Shown here piece after piece: positions 16,997 through 22,656 of a stretch of DNA of 32,329 nucleotides. The stretch covers positions 1 to 32,329 of the IMG/VR virus record IMGVR_UViG_3300025325_000006; one strand, written 5' to 3'. The notes under the pieces were generated by a model. It was not told where the DNA came from. It worked only from the letters and a program-made list of their open reading frames with translations, and ran no database searches. Positions within the stretch are counted from its first letter, which is position 1, and each line of letters opens with the position of its first letter. A program made the position numbers and the translations under genes. Source of the DNA: a virus.

Positions 16997-17218
16997 TTTA
17001 CTATTTATAACCCACACATACTGGAATATCGATTGTTGATAACTTTATTTATACTTGCGTATAACCAGTGCATTTACGAATGTTTGTAAATAATTTGTGG
17101 CACGATTATTGGCTGGCATAGTTATTGCCTCATCATAAACTTAGAGTTAAATACTTACTTAATGAGTTACTACATCTAAATAGGATTTTACTTCGGCCTT
17201 TGGCACCAGTCTCTAATC

Positions 17219-17253
17219 GTAAAATCCTGTTGATGGCTCCAACATCCAGAATA
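17219..17253 (+). repeat. 35-bp direct repeat, copy 2
   Basis: Second copy of the repeat at 16770-16804, with a single T-to-C difference. Confidence 0.9.
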
Positions 17254-17265
17254 CTATAATATTTC

Positions 17266-17421
17266 TCACTCAGTTTTGGATTTTTCAATAAAGTTATTTG
17301 TTTGTGTTTGAATGTTTTGAATTAGTTCGAAACTTATTTTTGCTGGCAATTCAGCAATTCCAGCTAAAATGATGTTAACTTGTTCAAGTGTTAGGTCTAA
17401 TTTAATTTCTTTACTTTTCAT
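17266..17421 (-). CDS. Small conserved phage protein, 51 residues
   Basis: ATG at 17421 and TGA at 17266-17268 give a 51-residue helical protein starting MKSKEIKLDLTLEQVNIILA, followed by GIAELPAK and LIQNIQTQTNNF. The pattern 'L-T-x-E-x-V-N-x-I-L-x-x-(I/L)-x-x-L-P' then 'L-I-x-x-I-Q-x-Q' recalls a small uncharacterised protein found repeatedly in phages of Bacteroidota and other hosts. It lies 38 nt downstream of terS on the same strand. The coding call rests on that pattern and on position. No biochemical role is known to me. Confidence 0.65.
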   Translation of the reverse strand: MKSKEIKLDLTLEQVNIILAGIAELPAKISFELIQNIQTQTNNFIEKSKTE

Positions 17422-17459
17422 AGTTTTTTAAATTTATTAATTTATTGTTTTAATTCATA

Positions 17460-17906
17460 TTATTCTTCCGAATCGGATATTTCATCTTTAAAATAATTTT
17501 CAATTTCTTTATCAGTTAAAAGTTTTGGAACATCAAGGTCTGGAAACTTTAATTCTAAATTTAGAGATTGAACCTGGATTTTACTTGCTTCGTTGAAGCC
17601 CAGCATTCTATTTATTATCTCTAAGGCTTTTAAACTGGCCATGGAGTTTTGGTTCTTCTGAGCGTTTTTGATATCTAAAAGGTCTTGAAGTATAGATTCT
17701 CGGGTAATCTGGGATTTTAGAGCCAGCTGAGCCTTTTGGCGAGTTATTTCTTGTTGAATGCTATCTTTTGCAAGTAAATCAGAAGATAAAGATCTTGCAC
17801 TATCATAACTAACTCCTTCATATGCAGACATATAAGAATGAACAGCAACTCCTGTTTTAATATACTCATCAATGAATGCTTGTTGTTTTATGTTAATTAC
17901 TTCCAT
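17460..17906 (-). CDS. terS: Terminase small subunit
   Basis: This 148-residue protein has the typical small-terminase plan. The N-terminal part is a helix-turn-helix DNA-binding domain (KQQAFIDEYIKTGVAVHSYM, then DSARSLSSDLLAKDSI). A central helical stretch follows (ITRESILQDLLDIKNAQKNQ, then ALEIINRMLGF), likely for oligomerisation. The C-terminal tail is acidic (KEIENYFKDEISDSEE) and may contact the large subunit. It recognises the packaging site and loads TerL. The non-coding block and the 51-residue gene separate it from terL. Two GTAAAATCCT decamers lie directly upstream, so its expression may be controlled by the factor that binds them. Confidence 0.85.
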   Translation of the reverse strand: MEVINIKQQAFIDEYIKTGVAVHSYMSAYEGVSYDSARSLSSDLLAKDSIQQEITRQKAQLALKSQITRESILQDLLDIKNAQKNQNSMASLKALEIINRMLGFNEASKIQVQSLNLELKFPDLDVPKLLTDKEIENYFKDEISDSEE

Positions 17907-17922
17907 TTTATGTTAATGTTGT

Positions 17923-17954
17923 GTAAAATCCTGTTATTTGTATTGTAAAATCCT
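17923..17954 (-). promoter_or_regulatory. Pair of GTAAAATCCT sites upstream of terS
   Basis: Copies at 17923-17932 and 17945-17954 are in the same orientation with starts 22 bp apart, about two helical turns. They lie 16-48 nt before the terS ATG at 17906, where a regulator of terS would be expected to bind. Confidence 0.6.
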
Positions 17955-17970
17955 GTTTATTGTGCTTATT

Positions 17971-18348
17971 CTACTTATTCTTATTTTTTTTAGCATTAAG
18001 TTTATCTAAAGCAGTATTAAAGTTCTTTTTAACCGGTGGTGGAAAAGTATGTGTGATTGTACCATCATTATCCACCTCCGACACAGGAAAATCCTGAACC
18101 TCCAATGGAGTAGGATTGGTTAAACGTTTTTCTATACTTTCTTTATGAAAAAGATAAAATGTATTTAATTCTTTCTTTACGTCCCTTAAGTTAGAGGTAC
18201 ATGTAACACAAGTTGGGCAGCGAGGGTTTATATATTTTCTAACCAAATTAACTACTTCGATTGCCTCAACATTTGTATAATCATATTTTCGATGATGCAA
18301 TTTCATTTTGTCAAATTCTTCTTGTGTTACTTCTTCCGGATTGCTCAT
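17971..18348 (-). CDS. Hypothetical protein with a CxxCxxC cluster
   Basis: This 125-residue protein is not one I can name. Its middle carries CPTCVTC just after KYINPR, a compact cysteine cluster that could bind zinc or be redox-active. A helical segment (LRDVKKELNTFYLFHKESIE) follows, and the tail is basic (KLNAKKNKNK). It follows the membrane protein gene with a 3-nt gap, so the two are probably co-expressed. The N-terminal half is acidic and helical (EEVTQEEFDKMK). Nothing in the sequence decides its role. Confidence 0.65.
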   Translation of the reverse strand: MSNPEEVTQEEFDKMKLHHRKYDYTNVEAIEVVNLVRKYINPRCPTCVTCTSNLRDVKKELNTFYLFHKESIEKRLTNPTPLEVQDFPVSEVDNDGTITHTFPPPVKKNFNTALDKLNAKKNKNK

Positions 18349-18351
18349 AAT

Positions 18352-18651
18352 TTATAAATAAGTTTTAAATGAATTAATAATTTTATCAAAAGACATGGCA
18401 ATTATTGCACCGGTTATTGCATCAAATATCATTATATCATCGAATTTAAATGCCCCCCAGAATAATAAAAGCCAGAATGTAACACATTTTATACAAGAAA
18501 TGCCATTAGCTATATAATCTGAGAAAATAAAAGGTTTAATGTATTTAGTTAAAAAACTTTGTAATGGCTCAAATGAAGTAATAAACCAAGCAATTAAAAA
18601 TCCTTTTAGAATAAAAGTAAAATCCAGGAAAAACGGAATAGTTTGTGTCAT
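18352..18651 (-). CDS. Small membrane protein with an SCxxCxxFW motif
   Basis: This 99-residue protein has about three hydrophobic segments: FFLDFTFILKGFLIAWFITS near the N terminus, TFWLLLFWGAF in the middle, and ITGAIIAMSF near the C terminus. The motif ISCIKCVTFW faces the start of the middle segment. A cysteine pair followed by an aromatic at a membrane boundary resembles DUF1360-like small membrane proteins, but this is a weak likeness. Its place between a sigma-like factor and a terminase-side gene does not fit a holin, and a holin is present elsewhere (24849-25319). Function unknown. Confidence 0.65.
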   Translation of the reverse strand: MTQTIPFFLDFTFILKGFLIAWFITSFEPLQSFLTKYIKPFIFSDYIANGISCIKCVTFWLLLFWGAFKFDDIMIFDAITGAIIAMSFDKIINSFKTYL

Positions 18652-18660
18652 TGTATTTAA

Positions 18661-18668
18661 ATAAATAT
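18661..18668 (-). promoter_or_regulatory. Class II box before the membrane protein gene
   Basis: The minus strand reads ATATTTATTTAAATACAATG, 9 nt before the ATG at 18651. Confidence 0.25.
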
Positions 18669-18675
18669 AAATTAA

Positions 18676-19275
18676 TTAAGTTTGTTTTTGTATTTCTTTT
18701 TGTATTATTTCTCTGGCATTTTTTACATAAGAATGTACGGCCATTAAACTTATTCCTGTTTTTTTAGCAATTTTTCTATATGTTAAGTTTTCGTTATAAT
18801 ACATTCTAAATAACTTAAAGTCTCGTATAAGAATAGGAATTTCTTTTGTTTTTTGTTCAACAATTGAGTCAATTAGGTTTATTTTATTTTGAATTTTATC
18901 CTGCAATTCAATTTCAAATTCAGTTTCCTCAGTTATTTCCTCTATTTGGAAGTTTTCAATATCTTCGTATAAACCAAAACCATCTTTTTTTCTCATTTGA
19001 TAATGCCAACGACTTGTTGAGCTGCATACATTATTTTTAATCATTTTTATGTAAATCCATTTAAAGAAACCATTATTCCAATAAGTTAATACTTTTGGCA
19101 TTTCACATATAGATAAGTGAAGCATTTGTCTAAATTCATTTCTTTCATCTTTTTTAGGAAGAAACTTATGAAGTATTTCCTCATAAAAAGAATCATTTGA
19201 TATTAAATAAAACATTTTAGTTAAAGTATCTGCAGTTAAAGTATTAATAGTGCTTGCTGTTATAGTTATTTTCAT
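18676..19275 (-). CDS. Phage sigma-70-like factor
   Basis: This 199-residue protein has the outline of a divergent sigma factor. Residues about 50-105 look like a region 2 remnant (FRQMLHLSICEMPKV, then FKWIYIKMIKNNVCSSTSRW); the 'N-x-x-x-S-S-T-S' stretch followed by basic residues is a hallmark of sigma-like proteins in Bacteroidota phages. The C terminus is a good region 4 helix-turn-helix (YNENLTYRKIAKKTGISLMA, then VHSYVKNAREII). It overlaps the upstream gene by an ATGA, so translation is coupled. It is the second sigma-like protein of the window and may direct host polymerase to a later promoter class. Assignment is firm for fold, tentative for the promoters used. Confidence 0.75.
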   Translation of the reverse strand: MKITITASTINTLTADTLTKMFYLISNDSFYEEILHKFLPKKDERNEFRQMLHLSICEMPKVLTYWNNGFFKWIYIKMIKNNVCSSTSRWHYQMRKKDGFGLYEDIENFQIEEITEETEFEIELQDKIQNKINLIDSIVEQKTKEIPILIRDFKLFRMYYNENLTYRKIAKKTGISLMAVHSYVKNAREIIQKEIQKQT

Positions 19276-19616
19276 TTATTTAAATACATTGTGTTAAGTC
19301 CTGTTTTTATATCTAAAATATCTTTTTCCATAACCGGTAAAAACCAATTTGTTTTATAGCACATTTTTATAAATTCAGCTTCATTTTGATTAATTACTTT
19401 AAATATTTTTGCACTTAACTCATAACATTCGTCTAGTTCGCTATTCTGGAGATGAATAAAATGATTTTTCAGTTGGGTAATATAGTCTTCAACGAGAAAT
19501 TCTTTGGATTTTTCAAGGAAAAGCAATTCCGCTATCCATCCAGCATTATCATCATTATTTTCTTCGAGATATGCATCATATGCTTTATGAAGAGTTCTTA
19601 TTTGTTTATTTGTCAT
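19272..19616 (-). CDS. Hypothetical helical protein in the sigma/nuclease operon
   Basis: This 114-residue protein is mostly helical and acidic, with several aromatic residues (MTNKQIRTLHKAYDAYLEEN, later NAGWIAELLFLEKSKEF). It overlaps the following sigma-like gene by 4 nt (ATGA) and lies 2 nt after the putative nuclease gene, so the three are one translationally coupled operon driven by the class I motif at 20139-20158. I recognise no domain. It could be a cofactor or inhibitor acting on transcription, but nothing in the sequence shows this. Confidence 0.65.
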   Translation of the reverse strand: MTNKQIRTLHKAYDAYLEENNDDNAGWIAELLFLEKSKEFLVEDYITQLKNHFIHLQNSELDECYELSAKIFKVINQNEAEFIKMCYKTNWFLPVMEKDILDIKTGLNTMYLNK

Positions 19617-19618
19617 AA

Positions 19619-20119
19619 TTACTTTTCTGATATTTTAAATGAACCGTGACTTCCTATTTCGTAATCCGAATACTTTATTATTTCAATTGGATTTTTAAGT
19701 TTTGCTACATATTTATCGATTAAAGTTTTATCGACTGAAGACTCGGGTAAAAGTTTCCATTCAAATACATATTTTTTTATATCTTTTAATTCATAAATAG
19801 CCACACCATCTTTAGTAAAATTAATATAAAGCAACCTTATTTTAATATCTTTAGCACGCATAATTGATTCCGCTTTGCGTTTTATAGCTGCGAACTTTAT
19901 GAATTCACAATAAGGTCCATATTTAACGGAAGTGTGTAAATCACAATCCATCCTGACTTTTATTTCTGCCATGCAATACGTATTTCCACTCCTGAGCTTT
20001 ACGTCATTACAACTTCCTTTCTGTTCGTACACAGATTTGGTTATTTCTGGCTTTATAAATTTTAATTTATCAAATAAACTTTGTCCAATTAATTCTGATT
20101 CATCAAAAAAATCTATCAT
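19619..20119 (-). CDS. Putative PD-(D/E)XK nuclease
   Basis: This 166-residue protein contains D39, then E52-I-K54 in the stretch CMAEIKVRMD. The spacing and the strand-like context (hydrophobic residues around ExK) match the PD-(D/E)XK nuclease core. Further on, FIKFAAIKRKAESIMRA could be the helix that often follows, and IKIRLLYINFTKDGVAIYEL the later strands. It is the first gene of an operon with a class I promoter and a sigma-like factor, so it may be an early protein: host-DNA degradation, recombination or resolution are all possible. The motif could be fortuitous; a structural search would decide. Confidence 0.5.
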   Translation of the reverse strand: MIDFFDESELIGQSLFDKLKFIKPEITKSVYEQKGSCNDVKLRSGNTYCMAEIKVRMDCDLHTSVKYGPYCEFIKFAAIKRKAESIMRAKDIKIRLLYINFTKDGVAIYELKDIKKYVFEWKLLPESSVDKTLIDKYVAKLKNPIEIIKYSDYEIGSHGSFKISEK

Positions 20120-20138
20120 ATTGTTTTTGTTTTTTATG

Positions 20139-20158
20139 TAAATAGTAAATAAAAAAGT
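20139..20158 (-). promoter_or_regulatory. Class I phage promoter motif before the nuclease/sigma operon
   Basis: The minus strand reads ACTTTTTTATTTACTATTTA, ending 19 nt before the ATG at 20119. A full match to the motif. Confidence 0.65.
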
Positions 20159-20168
20159 AAAAGCTGGT

Positions 20169-20843
20169 TTATTTAAATTGTTTAGCTAATTTTGAGTTCT
20201 TTTTTAATAATTCAAGCATAGTTTTAAGTCGCCATTTACAAAGAGAATCTGATATTCCTATTTTTTTACTTATTTCATTTGTTGATTTTAATTTTTCAAA
20301 ACCAAACAATCCAAATCTATAGTATAAAATTATTTTCCAGTCTTCTTTTTTTATAAGTTTATTTATAGCTCGGTATAACACATCAAAATCCCTTGAAGTA
20401 TCTTCTTCTTCAGCTTGTGTAATGTCATCTATTATTTCTTGTCCGGAAGTACAAATAGGAAGTTCTTCTTCTTCAGTTTCTGATTCTGGATTAGGTGCAC
20501 AGTACTCTTTATTCTTTTTAAAATAATCTGATAATATGTTTTGCGGAATTCTTATAGTTCTTTTGTTTTGCATTAACCAAGTTAACATCTCTCCTCTTAC
20601 GTGTATTTTTGCGTATGTGATGAAATATACTCCTTTTTCTGGACAAAAATCTTGCATTGCATTGTAAAGTCCAATATTTCCCATTTGAATTAAGTCATCA
20701 AGGTATTCTGGATTATGAAGTGCATTAGCTATTTTATATATGAACCACTTATTTTTAGACAATAGTTTTTCGAAATCCTTTTTTATTACAAGGCTCACAT
20801 TTTCTTCGTTTAATTCTTTAAGTTGTTCTTTAGTGTATTTCAT
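20169..20843 (-). CDS. Phage RNA polymerase sigma factor (sigma-70 family)
   Basis: The protein has 224 residues when begun at the ATG at 20843 (MKYTKEQLKELNEENV). A longer frame from 20909 exists, but its first 22 residues are hydrophobic and would overlie the class I motif at 20850-20869, so I prefer the shorter start. Region 2 is clear: LDDLIQMGNIGLYNAMQDF, then YFITYAKIHVRGEMLTWLMQ and IRIPQNI. Region 4 is near the C terminus: LKSTNEISKKIGISDSL, then LKTMLELL. Between them is an acidic linker (ESETEEEELPIC). It should bind host core polymerase and choose phage promoters. The class I motif in front of its own gene allows self-activation. Confidence 0.85.
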   Translation of the reverse strand: MKYTKEQLKELNEENVSLVIKKDFEKLLSKNKWFIYKIANALHNPEYLDDLIQMGNIGLYNAMQDFCPEKGVYFITYAKIHVRGEMLTWLMQNKRTIRIPQNILSDYFKKNKEYCAPNPESETEEEELPICTSGQEIIDDITQAEEEDTSRDFDVLYRAINKLIKKEDWKIILYYRFGLFGFEKLKSTNEISKKIGISDSLCKWRLKTMLELLKKNSKLAKQFK

Positions 20844-20849
20844 TTTACT

Positions 20850-20869
20850 TAAATAGTACAGGAAAAAGT
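20850..20869 (-). promoter_or_regulatory. Class I phage promoter motif before the sigma factor gene
   Basis: The minus strand reads ACTTTTTCCTGTACTATTTA, identical over all 20 bases to the plus-strand copy at 22890-22909. It ends 6 nt before the ATG at 20843, implying a nearly leaderless mRNA. A GTAAAATCC sequence (20868-20876) overlaps its upstream end. Confidence 0.7.
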
Positions 20870-21185
20870 AAAATCCAATTCTATTAACAAAGTCGTTGGT
20901 TATTAACAAAATCGGAAATACTGTATTTAAATAGAATTATAGGACAGTTAATAAAAAAGGGAAAAAGATTTTCTTCATTGAAGTTAAAAAAAAACTTATT
21001 TTTTATTGAAGTAAAAAGGAAAATATAAGTTTAGTTGGTTTTATGCGTTTTAAGAGATTATCTAACAAATGATATAGGATTATTCCATTGAAGGTTAGAT
21101 TTGTTTTTATAGTTCTTGTGTGTCTGGTGGAAAATCCTTTTTTCTTATTGAAGTTAAGGAAGAAATTTGTTTTGTTTTAAAATAG

Positions 21186-21232
21186 GAACGGCACTAATAA
21201 TTTTGAATTAATGCCGTTCTTTTGTTTTTTTT
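21186..21232 (+). terminator. Intrinsic terminator (plus strand)
   Basis: GAACGGCA (21186-21193) pairs with TGCCGTTC (21212-21219), with further inner pairs, followed by TTTTGTTTTTTTT. No plus-strand gene lies upstream, which is the main hint of a non-coding transcript. Confidence 0.65.
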
Positions 21233-21247
21233 GCTACAATTTTAATG

Positions 21248-21278
21248 GAACCGGCTTTTCGGAGAAAAAGCCGAGTTC
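21248..21278 (-). terminator. Strong hairpin after the initiator gene
   Basis: GAAC-CGGCTTTT pairs with AAAAGCCG-a-GTTC around a 6-nt loop (12 bp with one bulge). It lies 25 nt past the initiator stop codon. No clear U-run follows on the minus strand, so it may stabilise the mRNA end instead of terminating. Confidence 0.45.
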
Positions 21279-21303
21279 TTATTCAAATATTAGATTTACT
21301 TTT

Positions 21304-22350
21304 TTATTGAATTAAGATTACTTCTCCTTCTGTTGAATTAAGATTAAAGTATACTTTTATATCAGCAATAATAGTTTGCCTTTCATTTGTATTTAATCTT
21401 GTTTCTTTTGTTTCTATATCAAATATTATTTTATTGAAAAGAATATTCCTTTCTACAAAAGATAAAGAAGAGATTATTTCAGGTGGATTTTGAGTAGTTA
21501 CTTCATTCCAGATATATTCTTCTGTTCTTATTACATTATTTTCAATTGCAGGCTCTTTTTTAGTTATTGTATATTTATTTTCTTGAACCAATTCTTTTTT
21601 TTCAGCTGAATTATAAATATGTTTATTTACTCTTTTTGTTAAAATAGATTTATCTGTTGAATTAATAGTATTTGATTTATCTATATACGATTTTATTTCA
21701 TTGAATAAAGGAAGTTTTGTTTCTAAAGCATCAATTGTTTCTCTTGTATGTTTTTCAATAAATCCTGCGAAAAACTTTTCAGCTCTTTTTTCACTTATCT
21801 GTTCCGGAGTTAAAATCTCTTTTTCAATTAATTCAACTGGCTCTTCTTTTTTAATTTCAACTTCAAATTCCGGAATTTCAATTTTCTTGTTTAGGTTAAT
21901 ATTATTTATGTTAGTCTTGTTTAAATTAATATTATTTAAGTTAGTCTTATTTATACCTCGATTTACCATAGATGGTTCAGCCATAGATGGTTCAGCCATA
22001 GATGGTTCAGCCATAGATGGTAAATCGCTATATGGATTTAGCTCGAAAGACCACTGGATTTGCCCTTTTTCATTTTTAGTTCTAACTCTTTTTGCGTAGT
22101 TTTTAGCTATTAATTTGTTATAAATTGCCCTCTGAATTAGTTCAGAATTAGTGCTTCTTTTATAGATTTCTGTGATAAAAACCTTCCATTCTTTTGAATT
22201 AGAAATTAGAATAGAAAGTAATCCTTTTTCTTCAAGACTTAAAGTTTTATTATTTAAGATTGAGTTAGGAACTTTAGTAAAACCCTTTAGGTTTGTTTTA
22301 GATTTTTTTGTGGTTTTTGTGGCAATATTGCCAGATGTTGGTGTTTCCAT
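21304..22350 (-). CDS. Replication initiator with N-terminal winged helix
   Basis: This 348-residue protein resembles phage replication initiators. Residues about 20-110 form a winged-helix domain (GFTKVPNSILNNKTLSLEEK, GLLSILIS, KEWKVF, later LIAKNYAKRVRTKNEKGQIQ). A low-complexity hinge follows: three SMAEP repeats, then NKTNLNNINL-type repeats. The C-terminal ~190 residues are charged and helical and may contact host helicase or loader. The hinge DNA carries four 15-bp repeats and a 30-bp AT-rich repeat, like the iterons within lambda O. It is read from a class I promoter through a structured leader. No polymerase, helicase or primase is visible, so replication must lean on host proteins. 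Confidence 0.75.
   Translation of the reverse strand: METPTSGNIATKTTKKSKTNLKGFTKVPNSILNNKTLSLEEKGLLSILISNSKEWKVFITEIYKRSTNSELIQRAIYNKLIAKNYAKRVRTKNEKGQIQWSFELNPYSDLPSMAEPSMAEPSMAEPSMVNRGINKTNLNNINLNKTNINNINLNKKIEIPEFEVEIKKEEPVELIEKEILTPEQISEKRAEKFFAGFIEKHTRETIDALETKLPLFNEIKSYIDKSNTINSTDKSILTKRVNKHIYNSAEKKELVQENKYTITKKEPAIENNVIRTEEYIWNEVTTQNPPEIISSLSFVERNILFNKIIFDIETKETRLNTNERQTIIADIKVYFNLNSTEGEVILIQ
21887..21946 (-). repeat. AT-rich 30-bp direct repeat within the initiator gene
   Basis: Two copies (21887-21916 and 21917-21946) differ at only a few bases; a third begins at 21947 and is partial. They encode the Asn-rich hinge. Their AT content and position next to the iterons suggest a DNA-unwinding element. 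Confidence 0.75.
21959..22027. repeat. Iteron-like 15-bp repeats, candidate replication origin
   Basis: CCATAGATGGTTCAG begins at 21966, 21981 and 21996, with a fourth, partial copy at 22011. Each holds the inverted pair ACCAT/ATGGT or CCAT/ATGG. The array is closed by perfect inverted flanks: CGATTTACCAT (21959-21969) and ATGGTAAATCG (22017-22027). Within lambdoid phages, similar repeats inside the initiator gene are the origin. Here this is inference, since the repeats also encode SMAEP units. Confidence 0.6.
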
Positions 22351-22395
22351 TTTTATTTACCTTTTTAATTGTTTTTTAACCTTTTTGTTTTTGTG

Positions 22396-22440
22396 CCTGG
22401 GTAGGTAAACCAACGGTAATTACTCCGCTGGAAACCCAGG
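22396..22440 (-). ncRNA. Structured leader of the initiator mRNA
   Basis: Outer stem CCTGGGT/ACCCAGG (22440-22434 with 22402-22396) encloses a 7-bp inner stem CCAGCGG/CCGTTGG (22431-22425 with 22416-22410) with an 8-nt loop. The single imperfect inner pair is G-U in the minus-strand RNA but A-C in the plus strand, so the fold belongs to the initiator transcript. It lies between the class I promoter and the ATG at 22350. It could be a protein- or RNA-sensing control element. Confidence 0.55.
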
Positions 22441-22471
22441 AAACTGAATTTTTAGTTCTGTTTAGTATTAG

Positions 22472-22491
22472 TAAATAGTATATAAAAAAAT
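22472..22491 (-). promoter_or_regulatory. Class I phage promoter motif before the initiator gene
   Basis: The minus strand reads ATTTTTTTATATACTATTTA, with T in place of C at the second base. It would give a leader of roughly 110 nt including the hairpin at 22396-22440, the longest leader of this class. Confidence 0.6.
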
Positions 22492-22600
22492 AAATACTGG
22501 GTTAAACATAAATTTTTAAATGAAAAAGTCAATATTTCAACCAAAACGTTAATCATTTGTAAATAAATATTTTTATTAACACGTTAATAGAACTAACTCA

Positions 22601-22610
22601 GTAAAATCCT
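22601..22610 (+). promoter_or_regulatory. GTAAAATCCT decamer upstream of the plus-strand cluster
   Basis: An exact copy, 18 bp upstream of the class I motif at 22629-22648, in a position where it could activate or repress that promoter. Confidence 0.5.
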
Positions 22611-22628
22611 ATAAATAAAACCTAATCA

Positions 22629-22648
22629 ATAATTTTGTTGTCTATTTA
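22629..22648 (+). promoter_or_regulatory. Class I-like promoter motif before the 74-residue gene
   Basis: Reads ATAATTTTGTTGTCTATTTA, keeping the 12-nt register and CTATTTA but with a weaker upstream half. It ends 8 nt before the ATG at 22657. Confidence 0.45.
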
Positions 22649-22656
22649 ATAGAATA

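Larger units (their letters stand above)
16623..17228. repeat. Array of the decamer GTAAAATCCT / AGGATTTTAC
   Basis: Exact copies on the plus strand (GTAAAATCCT) begin at 16730, 16770, 16821, 16987 and 17219. Reverse copies (AGGATTTTAC) begin at 16623, 16977 and 17182. A degenerate copy, GCACAATCCT, begins at 16842. Orientation and spacing vary, which suits protein-binding sites better than a satellite repeat. Confidence 0.85.
16603..17265. other. Long non-coding block between the 51-residue gene and terL
   Basis: No convincing ORF lies in these roughly 660 bases, the largest gap in the genome. The block is made of imperfectly duplicated modules: a 35-bp repeat, a tandem 10-bp repeat, eight copies of GTAAAATCCT, and small palindromes at 16706-16715, 17049-17064 and about 17073-17090. 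It lies next to the terminase genes, so it may hold the packaging site (cos or pac), an operator cluster, or both. Confidence 0.6.
20877..21303. other. Non-coding region with repeats and strong hairpins
   Basis: No credible ORF is seen between the end of the initiator gene and the sigma promoter. The block has four copies of ATTGAAGTTAA-like sequence (20977, 21005, 21087, 21147) and two strong hairpins (21186-21219 and 21248-21278). The first hairpin is followed by a T-rich run on the plus strand, so a plus-strand non-coding RNA of roughly 200-300 nt is possible. Confidence 0.45.
22351..22656. other. Divergent control region between the initiator and the plus-strand genes
   Basis: This gap holds the structured leader (22396-22440), one class I motif facing each way (22472-22491 leftward, 22629-22648 rightward), one GTAAAATCCT (22601-22610) and two ACGTTAAT repeats (22546-22553, 22581-22588). 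No ORF is seen. Confidence 0.6.

Noticed and set aside
16603-17265. CRISPR array.
   Set aside because: The repeated decamers are short, in both orientations and unevenly spaced, with no constant spacer length.
20844-20909. Longer start for the sigma factor at 20909.
   Set aside because: The extra 22 residues are hydrophobic and unlike a sigma factor, and the extension would cover the class I promoter motif and its GTAAAATCC neighbour.
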